Of a stretch of DNA of 64,000 nucleotides, positions 50,619-58,839 are shown one piece after another. Origin of the DNA: Verrucosispora sioxanthis (GTDB taxonomy: Bacteria; Actinomycetota; Actinomycetes; Mycobacteriales; Micromonosporaceae); contig NZ_SAIY01000002.1 in NCBI RefSeq assembly GCF_010560025.1, positions 744,001 through 808,000 of the forward strand, in the 5' to 3' direction. Each line of letters begins with the position of its first letter. Position 1 is the first letter of the stretch. The translations under genes and the position numbers were made by a program. The notes beneath the pieces were generated by a model. It was not told where the DNA came from, ran no database searches, and saw nothing but the letters and a program-made list of their open reading frames with translations.

Positions 50619-51224
50619 ATGGCCTGGCTCGCGCTGCTGCTCTACCTGCTCGGCCTGCTGCTCGCGTTCGGCTGGCGCACGTTCGCGCAGTGGCGGCGCA
50701 CCGGAGACACCGGCCTGCGTCTCGACGCCGGCCCGGTCGGCAGGCTTCGGTGGTGGGCCAAGCTGCTGTTCGTCGCGGCCCTCGTGCTCGGCCTCGCGGG
50801 CCCGACCGCCGCCCTCGCCGGCCTGCCCCCGCTGCCCGGTCTGGATCACCGACCGTTGCACGTGGCCGGCTTCGTCGTCACCGCCGTCGGCATCGGCGCG
50901 ACGCTCGCCGCCCAACTCGCCATGGGCACCTCGTGGCGCATCGGAGTCGACCCGTCCGAACACACCGAACTGGTGACCGGAGGTGCGTTCGCGTACGCCC
51001 GCAATCCCATCTTCACCGCCATGGCCCTGACCATGCTCGGCCTGACCCTCATGGTGCCCAACGCCGCGGCACTCGCCGCCCTGGGCGTCCTGATCGTGGC
51101 GCTGCAGGTGCAGGTCCGTGCGGTGGAGGAGCCGTATCTGATCGCCACCCACGGTGACGCCTACCACCGCTACGCGGGACGTGTCGGCCGTTTCCTGCCC
51201 GGGTTGGGTCGGCTCACTGGCTGA
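50619..51224 (+). CDS. Isoprenylcysteine methyltransferase (ICMT) family membrane protein
   Basis: A 201-residue protein with five helices; the family signature is the C-terminal GGAFAYARNPIF, then EEPYLIATHGDAYHRYAGRVGRFLP, which binds the methyl donor in ICMT/PEMT-like enzymes. Four bases separate it from the CDF gene. Bacterial members often sit beside metal-efflux genes but their substrate is unknown; no CaaX-type protein is encoded nearby. Confidence 0.88.
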   Translation: MAWLALLLYLLGLLLAFGWRTFAQWRRTGDTGLRLDAGPVGRLRWWAKLLFVAALVLGLAGPTAALAGLPPLPGLDHRPLHVAGFVVTAVGIGATLAAQLAMGTSWRIGVDPSEHTELVTGGAFAYARNPIFTAMALTMLGLTLMVPNAAALAALGVLIVALQVQVRAVEEPYLIATHGDAYHRYAGRVGRFLPGLGRLTG

Positions 51225-51323
51225 AAGACAACCTCCTGCCGTTCAAGCGCTGCGGATTGCGGCAAGTCGCGGCCTCCGGGGCGGTGCAGAGCGCGACTCG
51301 CGGTGTCTCGTGCCGTGGCGAGC

Positions 51324-52592
51324 TCACCGGTCCTGCTGTCGGCGCTGCGCCATGCCGCTCTGGATCGCCTCCCACACGCTGCGCCCGGCTCGTAGAAGCG
51401 TCTCCCCCGCCTGCTCGGCCAACTGCCGAGGGCTGGACGTCTCGTCGTGGCCGGCCGGGCCCTGCTCCGACGAGGCAGCCCTCTCGCCGCCCCGGCCATG
51501 CTGCTCGGCCGGTTCCTCCGCCCCCGCTCCCCGGCCCACGTCCCGACCTCGACTCGCCTCCCGGTCCTCGGGCCGTTCCGTGTGGCGACCCTGGCTCTGG
51601 TTCCGGTCCTGGCCGCCCTCCCGGCCTTGACTCCGGTCCCGGTCCTCGGGCCGCTCCGTCTGTCGGCCTTGGCTCTGGTCCCGGTCCTGGCCGCCCTCCC
51701 GGCCTTGACTCCGGTCCCGGTCCCGGGCCTGGGTGTCCGGTTCGCGGCCGGGTGCCCGGTCGGCGACCGCACCGATGGCACCTACCTGCTGCCCCAGGTC
51801 GTCGGTCGCACCACCTGGTTGCCCCGCCGCCGCACCCGACTCGCCCGGCCGCCCCGCCACCGGACCCGAACCGCCAGCCGCCGCACCCGGCCCGCCCGGG
51901 CGCCCCGCCACCGGACCCGAACCGCCAGCCGCCGCACCCGGCCCGCCCGGGCGCCCCGCCACCGGACCCGAACCGCCAGCCGCCGGCTCCGCAGGGACGG
52001 TGGGATCTCCCCGCTCGCCGATCAGCCGGCCAACTCGGTCGGGCGTCCGGCCCGCCCTCTCGGTGGACCGGGCGGTGACCGGTACGGCCTGGTCCGCCAT
52101 CAGGCCAGGCTGCCGGACAGCGGGTTCGGCCCGGACCACGGTGGGTCCGGCGGCGGGCGCAGCAGCGGAAGCCACCTGTTCGACCACGCCGGCAGCGTCG
52201 TCCGCCACCCGGTTCACGTCCGCCAAGGCCGCGCTCGCGGTGCGGGCCAGCGCGTCGATCACCTGCGGGTTCCGGTCGATGGTGGTCAGCGCGCGGTCGA
52301 GGATCGTCACCAGCTTCTCCAGGCGCACCTTCAGCAGGGCCTGCGCCTCCACGCCGTCGATGTCGAGTTCGACGCCCTCGACGTGTACGCGAACACCGGC
52401 GTCGAGCTGGAGCAGACCGGCAAGCCGAGCACGCAGGGACAGGTCGGCGTCCAACCGGTCCACGGAGAGCTGGATCGAGTTGACCGAGACCTTCGGGACG
52501 TCGAGCAGCACGTCCGGCTCCGGCCCATCGCCGCTGTCCGGACCGGTCGACCGCTCCGCACCGGGCACCGAGAACTCTTCGCTGTCTGTCAT
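51324..52592 (-). CDS. Conserved actinobacterial protein with long repetitive tail
   Basis: A 422-residue protein. Residues 25-125 form the conserved part: DVLLDVPKVSVNSIQLSVD, LQLDAGVRVHVEGVELDI and LEKLVTILDRALTTIDRNP, a beta-then-helix module I recall in several actinobacterial hypotheticals. The remaining 300 residues are disordered: three 17-residue Gly/Pro repeats of GGSGPVAGRPGGPGAA type and two 26-residue charged repeats of RDRSQGREGGQDRDQ type, then a short helical C-terminus. Function unknown. Lack of a signal peptide suggests a cytosolic scaffold or matrix role. Confidence 0.8.
   Translation of the reverse strand: MTDSEEFSVPGAERSTGPDSGDGPEPDVLLDVPKVSVNSIQLSVDRLDADLSLRARLAGLLQLDAGVRVHVEGVELDIDGVEAQALLKVRLEKLVTILDRALTTIDRNPQVIDALARTASAALADVNRVADDAAGVVEQVASAAAPAAGPTVVRAEPAVRQPGLMADQAVPVTARSTERAGRTPDRVGRLIGERGDPTVPAEPAAGGSGPVAGRPGGPGAAAGGSGPVAGRPGGPGAAAGGSGPVAGRPGESGAAAGQPGGATDDLGQQVGAIGAVADRAPGREPDTQARDRDRSQGREGGQDRDQSQGRQTERPEDRDRSQGREGGQDRNQSQGRHTERPEDREASRGRDVGRGAGAEEPAEQHGRGGERAASSEQGPAGHDETSSPRQLAEQAGETLLRAGRSVWEAIQSGMAQRRQQDR
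51570..51725. repeat. Two tandem copies of a 78-bp coding repeat
   Basis: Period 78 bp (26 codons) within the repetitive tail of the minus-strand gene; the copies differ at a few bases in the part beginning GGGCCGTTCC versus GGGCCGCTCC. Frame is preserved, so repeat number could vary without breaking the gene. Confidence 0.8.
51851..51985. repeat. About 2.6 tandem copies of a 51-bp coding repeat
   Basis: The unit around GCCACCGGACCCGAACCGCC recurs at 51856, 51907 and 51958 with almost no differences. It codes the 17-residue Gly/Pro repeat. Near identity suggests recent expansion by slippage or unequal recombination. Confidence 0.88.
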
Positions 52593-52789
52593 GTTCCCGC
52601 TCCGCCTCACCGTCGCGGACCGCCCGGCGACGTCCCGCCGCGCATACCCGCTCTCCGGACGGCCATCCCGGCGCGGAGGCGGATCGACAACGCATGATCA
52701 ATCGACGCCGACGAGTACGGCGATCATCAGGCGGGACAGACATCGGAGGAAGCTGCGCACGGGGGCATGAGCCGGTATGGTCCGGGCCT

Positions 52790-53302
52790 ATGGGACAGGG
52801 GATGGCCGATCCTACCGACATCCAGCAGGAACTTGAACGGTTCGCACTCCGCAGCACCCTGTTCGTCCCCGCCTCCGCCGACCGGGCGTACGAGGTCTTC
52901 ACCGGACGGCTCGCCGACTGGTGGGTGATGGAGTACACCTGGTCGGGCCCCACCCTCCTGGCCGAGCTGGGCATGGAGCCGCGCCCTGGCGGGATGCTCT
53001 ACGAGGTCGGGCCCTACGGGTTCCGCACCGACTGGGGGCGCGTGCTGACCTGGGATCCGCCCCGCCGCCTGGTGTTCACCTGGCAGATCAGCGCGGATCG
53101 CGCACCGGTGCCCGACCCGGCGCGGGCCAGCGAGGTCGAGGTGCTCTTCACCCCCGCCGAGGCCGGCACCCTCATCGAGGTGGCGCATCGGCACTTCGAC
53201 CGGCACGGCAGCGCCGCCGAGGGCTACCGGCGGGCGCTCACCGCCGGCTGGCACGAACTGCTCTCCCGCTACGCCGCGACACTGATCCACTCGCCCGCAT
53301 GA
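52790..53302 (+). CDS. SRPBCC/AHSA1-family protein
   Basis: About 170 residues from ATG 52790 (ATG 52802 is equally possible). The START-like fold is seen in STLFVPASADRAYEVFTGRL at the N-terminus, then GPYGFRTDWGRVLTWDPPRRLVFTW and a C-terminal helix GYRRALTAGWHELLSRYA. The AHSA1 branch includes Hsp90-activator-like and small ligand-binding proteins; no specific ligand can be named. Convergent with the next small gene. Confidence 0.88.
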   Translation: MGQGMADPTDIQQELERFALRSTLFVPASADRAYEVFTGRLADWWVMEYTWSGPTLLAELGMEPRPGGMLYEVGPYGFRTDWGRVLTWDPPRRLVFTWQISADRAPVPDPARASEVEVLFTPAEAGTLIEVAHRHFDRHGSAAEGYRRALTAGWHELLSRYAATLIHSPA

Positions 53303-53336
53303 GCGCCGAGCCGGGCGCGACCACCGACGCGGACGG

Positions 53337-53726
53337 TCAGGCGGCCCGCTGCCGCAGCGTCGCCACGGTCGAGCCGGCGAGCGTGAGCAGACACTCCGGC
53401 AGCAGCCCGTCGGCGGCCGCCGCGCCGAACAACGCCCGGGCGGTGTCCAGGTCGGCGTTGGCGTACGCGCTGACGAAGCGGGCCACCCACCGGGCGTCGT
53501 ACCCGGCCTGGTCGATGCCGGGAAAGTCGAGCGCGCAGGCTCCGGGCGGCACCGGATCCCCCACCATCGTCGCGGCCAGGCACCACGCCACGTCGTACGC
53601 GCCGGCCAGGCCGGCCCGGTCGACCACCGCATCGAAGGTTCCCACCACCGCGTCGGAGTCCCCGTCGAGGGCCGAGCTGAGGATGGCGGCGGCGTCCTCG
53701 AACAGCTGCTGTGGCGAGTCGGTCAC
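53337..53726 (-). CDS. Hypothetical alpha-helical protein
   Basis: About 129 residues from GTG 53726 (SPQQLFEDAAAILSSALDGD). It is Ala-rich and predicted to form a helical repeat bundle (DVAWCLAATMVGD, ARWVARFVSAYANADLDTAR, LLPECLLTLAGSTVATL). The spacing of helices resembles a short TPR-like or all-helical scaffold. No motif, signal or membrane helix; unrecognised. It is divergent from the binding-protein gene that follows. Confidence 0.65.
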   Translation of the reverse strand: MTDSPQQLFEDAAAILSSALDGDSDAVVGTFDAVVDRAGLAGAYDVAWCLAATMVGDPVPPGACALDFPGIDQAGYDARWVARFVSAYANADLDTARALFGAAAADGLLPECLLTLAGSTVATLRQRAA

Positions 53727-53880
53727 GGACCGCACAGTACGGGTGCCGGTCAAGGAACCCACCACGGTTACTCTCCGCACATGGTGGAGGCGACCTGCGG
53801 ATAGACCGGCCTCCACGGTCCCGCCGCCCGTCACGGCACGCTAGTCTGCGCAGCGGACCTTCGCCCGAGGAAGGACGACC

Positions 53881-55242
53881 ATGTACATGTCGCGCGGCTC
53901 GCGGACGGCCATCCTGGCTGTCTGCGCCACGGTCCTGCTCGCCACCAGCGCCTGTGGGGAAGAGCAGCCCGAGGAGGCGACCACCCAACAGGTGCGCCTC
54001 TACGGCACGGACGGCAACATGCTCAACTCGTACCCGGAGGAGTTGCAGGATCGCGCCGGCCTGGTCGACGGGATGAAGGGCACCACTCCGCTCACGCCGC
54101 TGCCGGACAACTTCAAGAACCGGCTACGGTCCGTGGACCCGAGGTTGACCGACTACCTCTACTCCGCCGAGGCGTACGACGCGGTGCTGATCAGCGCACT
54201 GGCGGCGCAGCTCGCCGGGTCGACCGACCCCGCGGACATCGCCAAGCAGATCGTGGGCGTCACGAACAACGGCACCAGCTGCACCACCGCGAGCCAGTGC
54301 CTGCGACTGGCCCGCCAGGGCACCGACATCGAGTACCGCAGCGTGTCGATCACCCGGGCCGGCTTCACGGAAGCGGGCGAGCCGGCCACCGCCAGTTACG
54401 CGACCCTGCACTTCGACGGTCAACAGCTCAACGACGCCAAGACGGAGTTCGTCGGCGCCGGTGACGAGTCGGCGGCGAGCAAGAAGAAGCCACCGAAGGC
54501 GAAGCGGCAGAACGGCAGCTTCCCCGACCCGAACAGCGGCGCCCCGCTGGTCCTGGGTGGCCTGCTCCCCAAGACCGGTGACCTGGCCATCGCCAACCCG
54601 CCGATCGCGGCCGGTGCGGCGCTGGCCCTCAAGGAGATCAACGCGGCCGGCGGGGTGCTCGGCGAGGACGTGGTCTGGATCGACGGCGACGACGGCACCA
54701 GCCCGACCGTGGCCAAGGCGACCGTGGCCAGTCACATCGACGCCGGCGTACACGTGATCATCGGTGCCGGTGGCTCGGGCATCTCCGCGGCCGTGCTGCC
54801 CGACGTGGTGGACGCCGGCCTGATCCTGTTCTCGCCGTCCAACACGGCCGCGGATCTGACCGAGGCCGACGACAAGGGTCTCTACTTCCGCACCGCCCCG
54901 CCGGACAGTCTCCAGGGTCGGGCGCTGGCCGACGTGATTCTCCGGGACGGCCCGCAGAAGATCGCCATCGTGGCGCGTCAGGACTCGTACGGCAAGGGGC
55001 TCCAGGAGGTCGTCCGGGCCGAGTTGGAGCGGGCCGGCTTCGGCGGCGACAAGGTGAAACTGCTCGGCTACGAGCCCGGCGAGGACGCCGAGGCCGCCCC
55101 GATCAACTTCGGTGAGGGCGCCAAGCAGATCAAGCAGTTCGGGGCCGACGCGGTGCTCATCATCGGCTTCAGCGAGTCCGCCGCGGTGATCCGGGCACTC
55201 GCCGACGCCGACGTACCGCTGGCGGCGCTCACCGCGTCCTGA
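53881..55242 (+). CDS. Circularly permuted LIVAT-type substrate-binding lipoprotein
   Basis: A 453-residue exported protein with lipobox ATSACG (Cys 25). Family order is reversed: residues 38-200 (VRLYGTDGNMLNSYPEEL, LYSAEAYDAVLISALAAQL, GTDIEYRSVSITRAGF) are the C-terminal lobe of branched-chain amino-acid type binding proteins, while residues 216-448 (LVLGGLLPKTGDLAIANPP, KEINAAGGVLG, GLYFRTAPPDSLQGRALAD, GADAVLIIGFSESAAVI) are the N-terminal lobe. A charged KKKPPKAKR linker joins them, and the chain ends DVPLAALTAS where the family would continue into the C-terminal lobe. Length equals a complete protein. No permease or ATPase genes adjoin. It may bind an amino acid or act as a sensor. Confidence 0.88.
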   Translation: MYMSRGSRTAILAVCATVLLATSACGEEQPEEATTQQVRLYGTDGNMLNSYPEELQDRAGLVDGMKGTTPLTPLPDNFKNRLRSVDPRLTDYLYSAEAYDAVLISALAAQLAGSTDPADIAKQIVGVTNNGTSCTTASQCLRLARQGTDIEYRSVSITRAGFTEAGEPATASYATLHFDGQQLNDAKTEFVGAGDESAASKKKPPKAKRQNGSFPDPNSGAPLVLGGLLPKTGDLAIANPPIAAGAALALKEINAAGGVLGEDVVWIDGDDGTSPTVAKATVASHIDAGVHVIIGAGGSGISAAVLPDVVDAGLILFSPSNTAADLTEADDKGLYFRTAPPDSLQGRALADVILRDGPQKIAIVARQDSYGKGLQEVVRAELERAGFGGDKVKLLGYEPGEDAEAAPINFGEGAKQIKQFGADAVLIIGFSESAAVIRALADADVPLAALTAS

Positions 55243-55254
55243 GCCAGTCGACAC

Positions 55255-55287
55255 CGACGGCCGCACCGTGACACGGTGCGGCCGTCG
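55255..55287 (+). terminator. Strong terminator after the binding-protein gene
   Basis: Perfect 14-bp arms CGACGGCCGCACCG and CGGTGCGGCCGTCG around TGACA, followed by CCTTTT, 13 bases past the stop. It also lies 3' of the convergent hydratase gene and can serve both. Confidence 0.9.
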
Positions 55288-55302
55288 CCTTTTCCGGGCG
55301 CG

Positions 55303-56046
55303 TCAGCGCCCGCGCCGCCGGTCCAGGAACTCCGTCATCCGGCGGTGCTTCTCCTCGTCGGTGAAGAGCACCGCCTGGCTGACCAGGTCCAGCTGTGGAT
55401 GCGCGGCGGTCGGGGCGTCGACGGCGAGCTTGGTCAACCGCAGCGCCAACGCCGAGCCCTTGGCCATCTCGTCGATCAGACCGTGGGCCGCCGGCAGCAA
55501 CTCGTCGGGTGTGGTCACCACCCGGTTCACCAGGCCGATCCGCAGCGCCTCCGCCGCGTCCACCCGCCGCCCGGTGAACAGCAGTTCCTTGGCCAGCGCC
55601 TCGCCCACCAGCGCCGGCAGCCGGTGGGTGGCACCGGCACCGGCCAGGATGCCGAGCCGCACCTCCGGCTGGCCGAACACCGCCCGCGCCGAGCAGACCC
55701 GAAGATCGCAGGCGTACGCCAGTTCGGCGCCGCCGCCCAGCGCCGGGCCGTCGATCGCCGCCACGGTCGGCATCGGCAACGCCCGGATCCGGGCGAAGGC
55801 CGCCGAGTTGATCGCGGCCAGTGCGTCCAGCCGGCCACGCTCCCGCAACTGGGCGATGTCCGCCCCGCCGGCGAAGATCCCGTCGGTGCCGCCGGTCAGC
55901 AGCAGCATCCGGGGGTGTGCCTCCAACTCGGCGCAGACCTCGTGCAGCGCCGCGATCAGGTCGGTGTCGATGGCGTTGCGCTTCTCCGGCCGGTCCAGCG
56001 TGACCACCAGCCGGTCCGGTTGCTCCTCGACCCGCAGTCCGCTCAT
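55303..56046 (-). CDS. Enoyl-CoA hydratase/isomerase
   Basis: A 247-residue crotonase. RPEKRNAIDTDLI (19-31), TDGIFAGGADIAQL, AIDGPALGGGAELAYACDLR (about 97-116) and GQPEVRLGILAGAGATHRL with the two catalytic glutamates (A-E-L-A and Q-P-E-V) are present, so hydratase activity is credible, unlike the gene at 21602. Its ATG overlaps the stop of the 3-hydroxyacyl-CoA dehydrogenase, so the pair catalyses consecutive beta-oxidation or degradation steps. Confidence 0.92.
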   Translation of the reverse strand: MSGLRVEEQPDRLVVTLDRPEKRNAIDTDLIAALHEVCAELEAHPRMLLLTGGTDGIFAGGADIAQLRERGRLDALAAINSAAFARIRALPMPTVAAIDGPALGGGAELAYACDLRVCSARAVFGQPEVRLGILAGAGATHRLPALVGEALAKELLFTGRRVDAAEALRIGLVNRVVTTPDELLPAAHGLIDEMAKGSALALRLTKLAVDAPTAAHPQLDLVSQAVLFTDEEKHRRMTEFLDRRRGR

Positions 56047-56957
56047 CGTGCCGCCTCCGGCGACTCGGCACCGCCAGTGGTCGCGACCGGCTCGCTGCCG
56101 CCCGAGCGAACCCCGTCGGTCCAGCGGTAGAAGCCGTGCCCGGACTTCTTGCCGAGCCGGCCGGCGGCGACCAGTTCCACGAGCAGCGGCGGCGGCGCGA
56201 ACCGGTCGCCGTACGCGGCCTGCAACGTCCGCGCGATGTCCAGGCGCACGTCCAGACCGACCAGGTCGGTCAGTTCCAGCGGCCCGATCGGGTGCCGGTA
56301 GCCGAGCACCATCGCCTTGTCGATGTCGGCGGGGCTGGCGACCCCGTCGGCGACCATCCGGATCGCCTCCAGCCCGAGGGTCACGCCGAGTCGCGACGTG
56401 GCGAAGCCCGGCATGTCGCGTACCACGACGGGATCCTTGCCCAGCCGGCCGGCGAGCGTGACGGCCGCGTCGGTGGTCTCCACCGCGGTGGCCGGGCCGA
56501 CCACGATCTCCAGCAGCGCCATCGCCCATACCGGGTTGAAGAAGTGCAGCCCGCAGAAGCGCTCCGGCCGGGTCAGCCCCGCCGCGAGATCGGCGATCGG
56601 GATGCTTGAGGTGTTGCTGCCCAGCAGCGCCGGGCGCAGCGCCTCCGCCTCGGCGAGCACGGCCCGCTTCAGGTCGGCCCGTTCCGGTACCGCCTCCACG
56701 ATCACGTCCGGTGCCGGTGCGACCTCGGCGAGCCCTGCCCGCAGGGTGATCCGCGCCTGGTTGGCGTCCGCCTGGTCGGCGTCGAGCCTGCCCCGCCGCA
56801 CGGCCCGCTCCCAGAGGTCGGCGAGTCGCCGCAGCGCGGCGTCACCCCGATCCCGGTCCACCTCGACCAGCTCCACGGCATGTCCGCTGCCGGCCGCCAC
56901 GTACGCGATGCCGAGACCCATCGTGCCGGCACCCACCACCACGAACCGTTCCGTCAT
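56043..56957 (-). CDS. 3-Hydroxyacyl-CoA dehydrogenase
   Basis: A 304-residue NAD-dependent enzyme. Rossmann GAGTMGLGIAYVAAGSGH at residues 9-26, catalytic His in FCGLHFFNPVWAM near 135-147 and the C-terminal helical domain with GYRHPIGPLELTDLVGLD near 219. It oxidises the product of the overlapping enoyl-CoA hydratase. Probable role in fatty-acid, butyrate or phenylacetate degradation; no thiolase is present nearby. Confidence 0.94.
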   Translation of the reverse strand: MTERFVVVGAGTMGLGIAYVAAGSGHAVELVEVDRDRGDAALRRLADLWERAVRRGRLDADQADANQARITLRAGLAEVAPAPDVIVEAVPERADLKRAVLAEAEALRPALLGSNTSSIPIADLAAGLTRPERFCGLHFFNPVWAMALLEIVVGPATAVETTDAAVTLAGRLGKDPVVVRDMPGFATSRLGVTLGLEAIRMVADGVASPADIDKAMVLGYRHPIGPLELTDLVGLDVRLDIARTLQAAYGDRFAPPPLLVELVAAGRLGKKSGHGFYRWTDGVRSGGSEPVATTGGAESPEAAR

Positions 56958-57151
56958 CGCGACACCACCGCACAGTGAGAATCGGCCCCTCGCTGACGCC
57001 TGCGGCGCGCGGGGTCGCCGCCACGCCGGGAATCAGCCCGTACGCTCCGCTCAGTCATGCTGCGACCCTATGCAGCGCCGGCCCCGGTCCCATGCGTGGG
57101 GGCGGACGAGATCGGGTACAGACCGCCGACAACCGAGGGAAGGACGAGCAG

Positions 57152-57448
57152 ATGAGCCAGGCACCGGAGACCGTGGACGGCGCGGGCGCCGAGGGAATCG
57201 TCGAGACGCGCGGCGACGAGCGCGTCGAGCTGCTGCGTGCCGACACCAACAACGACGGCCGCACCGACGTGTGGGTGGTCGACACCGACGGTGACGGGAA
57301 GGCCGACCTGTTCCAGTTCGACACCGACGGCGACGGCAAGGTGGACGTCACGATGGTCGACATCGACGAGGACGGCCAGCCCGACGAGATCGTCGACGGC
57401 GACGGCGGGCTCCCCCCGGAGCCGCTGCCGCCGACCATCACTGTCTGA
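57152..57448 (+). CDS. Cytosolic protein with tandem D-x-D-x-D-G calcium-type repeats
   Basis: A 98-residue acidic protein, ATG 57152 after AGGGAAGG. Four tandem units, NNDGRTD, DTDGDGKAD, DTDGDGKVD and DIDEDGQPD, spaced about 18 residues, are type-3/EF-like calcium loops separated by hydrophobic strands (VWVVDT, LFQFDT, VTMVDI). These loops are usual in secreted proteins, yet no signal peptide or membrane helix is present. It may buffer Ca2+ or act as an intracellular calcium-sensing partner. It stands alone between convergent units and ends before a strong terminator. Confidence 0.82.
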   Translation: MSQAPETVDGAGAEGIVETRGDERVELLRADTNNDGRTDVWVVDTDGDGKADLFQFDTDGDGKVDVTMVDIDEDGQPDEIVDGDGGLPPEPLPPTITV

Positions 57449-57451
57449 GGT

Positions 57452-57501
57452 GTCAGGAGGGCCCCTGACACCGCCTCCGGTGCGACAGGGGCCCTCCTGA
57501 C
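57452..57501. terminator. Bidirectional terminator
   Basis: Perfect 16-bp arms GTCAGGAGGGCCCCTG (57452-57467) and CAGGGGCCCTCCTGAC (57486-57501) with an 18-base loop, between the convergent calcium-repeat gene and the methyltransferase gene. Confidence 0.92.
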
Positions 57502-57525
57502 GTTTCCACACGCGCTGCGTCGAGG

Positions 57526-58314
57526 TCAGCGGGCCAGCCGCAGGGTTGCGAGATAGTACGGCGCGTCGCGGTTGTCCACGTCGACCAACTGCCAGGGCGA
57601 GCCGTGCACCAGCTCGGCGAGTTCCTCCGGCGAACAGACCAGATAGTCGAACCAGGGCGTGCCCAGCTCGCGGTAGCGCAGCCGCAGCCGCAACTGCCCA
57701 CCGAGGCGGCCCCGCCGCCGGTTGTGCTCGTGGTACGCGGTGTGCACCGGATCGCGGGTGCCGTACGGGTCGGTGCCGTGCGCGATCACCTGCGCGCCGG
57801 GTCGGGCCACCGCCGCCAGCGCGGCGAGGAAGGCCGGCGCCCGTTCCCGCCCCTCCAGCAGGCCGAGGTTGTTGCCGAGCAGCAGGAAGGTGTCGTACCG
57901 CCGCCCGCTCGCGGCGTGCTCGTCCACGGTCGCGTGCACCAGGTCGCGTACGCCCCGGCGGCGGCACACCCGCAACGCGCCGGCCGAGGTGTCCAGCCCG
58001 GTGACCGGTACGCCCCGCTCCTGCAGCAGCAACGCGATCCGTCCGGCGCCGACACCGACGTCCAGCGTCGCGCCGCGCACCCGGTCGACCGCGCGGTGGT
58101 CGTGCGGCTGCCAGTCCTGCGGTCCGTCGAGATAGTGGGCGGCCGGTGCGCCGTTGACCAGCCCGTCGTCCCGCTCGATGATCTCGATGACCGGGCGGGG
58201 CAGGCGCCCACCGGCCAGCGGCCGGGGACCGATGCCGGTCGCCACCGCCAGCGCGTCGCGCAGCAGTTCCCCGAAGACGTCACCGGTTCGTGGTTCCCCC
58301 GTCACACGCTTCAC
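57526..58314 (-). CDS. Class I SAM-dependent methyltransferase
   Basis: About 262 residues from GTG 58314 (GTG 58305 possible). The SAM-binding core is GATLDVGVGAGRIALLLQE near residue 85 with the acidic GLDTSAGAL strand after it, then TFLLLGNNLGLLEG and GTDPYGTRDP. An N-terminal helical cap starts VFGELLRDAL. The substrate is unknown. It is divergent from the PPOX-type flavin protein. Confidence 0.88.
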   Translation of the reverse strand: MKRVTGEPRTGDVFGELLRDALAVATGIGPRPLAGGRLPRPVIEIIERDDGLVNGAPAAHYLDGPQDWQPHDHRAVDRVRGATLDVGVGAGRIALLLQERGVPVTGLDTSAGALRVCRRRGVRDLVHATVDEHAASGRRYDTFLLLGNNLGLLEGRERAPAFLAALAAVARPGAQVIAHGTDPYGTRDPVHTAYHEHNRRRGRLGGQLRLRLRYRELGTPWFDYLVCSPEELAELVHGSPWQLVDVDNRDAPYYLATLRLAR

Positions 58315-58359
58315 GCTATCCGGCCGGTCAGTTGGCCGCAGCGCCCGTATCCTGGCGGC

Positions 58360-58740
58360 GTGACCACGTTGGACCGCCTCTCCGCCGAGAAGTACATCCT
58401 CCTGACGACGTTCCGGAAAGACGGTCGTGCGGTGCCGACCCCGGTCTGGGCGGTCCGCGACGGCGACGCCCTGGCGGTGTGGTCGGCGGCCGACGCCGGC
58501 AAGGTGAAACGGATCCGCCGCAGCGGGCAGGTCACCGTCGCTCCCTGCGACGTACGCGGCCGACCACACGGCGAGGCGGTGCCGGCCCGGGCGAGCCTGT
58601 ACGACCCGGGCGCGACCAATCGCATCCGTGGCCTGATCAAGCAGAAGTACCGGGTGATCGGCCGGCTGACCCTGCTCGGCAGCCGGCTGCGCCGGGGCGA
58701 GGGTGGCACGGTGGGCATCCGGGTGGAGCTGACCGACTGA
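58360..58740 (+). CDS. PPOX-class F420/FMN-dependent protein
   Basis: A 126-residue split-barrel protein starting at GTG 58360. LSAEKYILLTTFRKDGRAVPTPVWAV at the N-terminus and VKRIRRSGQVTVAPCDVRG in the middle are the usual strands of the TIGR03666-like PPOX class common in actinobacteria. Such proteins reduce substrates with F420H2 or bind FMN. The C-terminal RLTLLGSRLRRGEGGTVGI closes the barrel. Confidence 0.9.
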   Translation: MTTLDRLSAEKYILLTTFRKDGRAVPTPVWAVRDGDALAVWSAADAGKVKRIRRSGQVTVAPCDVRGRPHGEAVPARASLYDPGATNRIRGLIKQKYRVIGRLTLLGSRLRRGEGGTVGIRVELTD

Positions 58741-58781
58741 CGTTCCGGCCCGATGCTCGGGGCACGCCGGCCCGGACATGG

Positions 58782-58814
58782 CGAAGGGCGACGGAACAGG
58801 TCCGCCGCCCTTCG
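58782..58814. terminator. Bidirectional terminator between convergent genes
   Basis: CGAAGGGCGACGG (58782-58794) pairs with CCGCCGCCCTTCG (58802-58814) with one mismatch around AACAGGT, between the PPOX gene and bldC. Confidence 0.85.
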
Positions 58815-58839
58815 TGAAGCTGTGTTATCAACCGTGTGG

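Noticed and set aside
51851..51985. Possible CRISPR-like array of regularly spaced repeats
   Set aside because: The 51-bp units are contiguous without spacers and lie in frame within a coding sequence.
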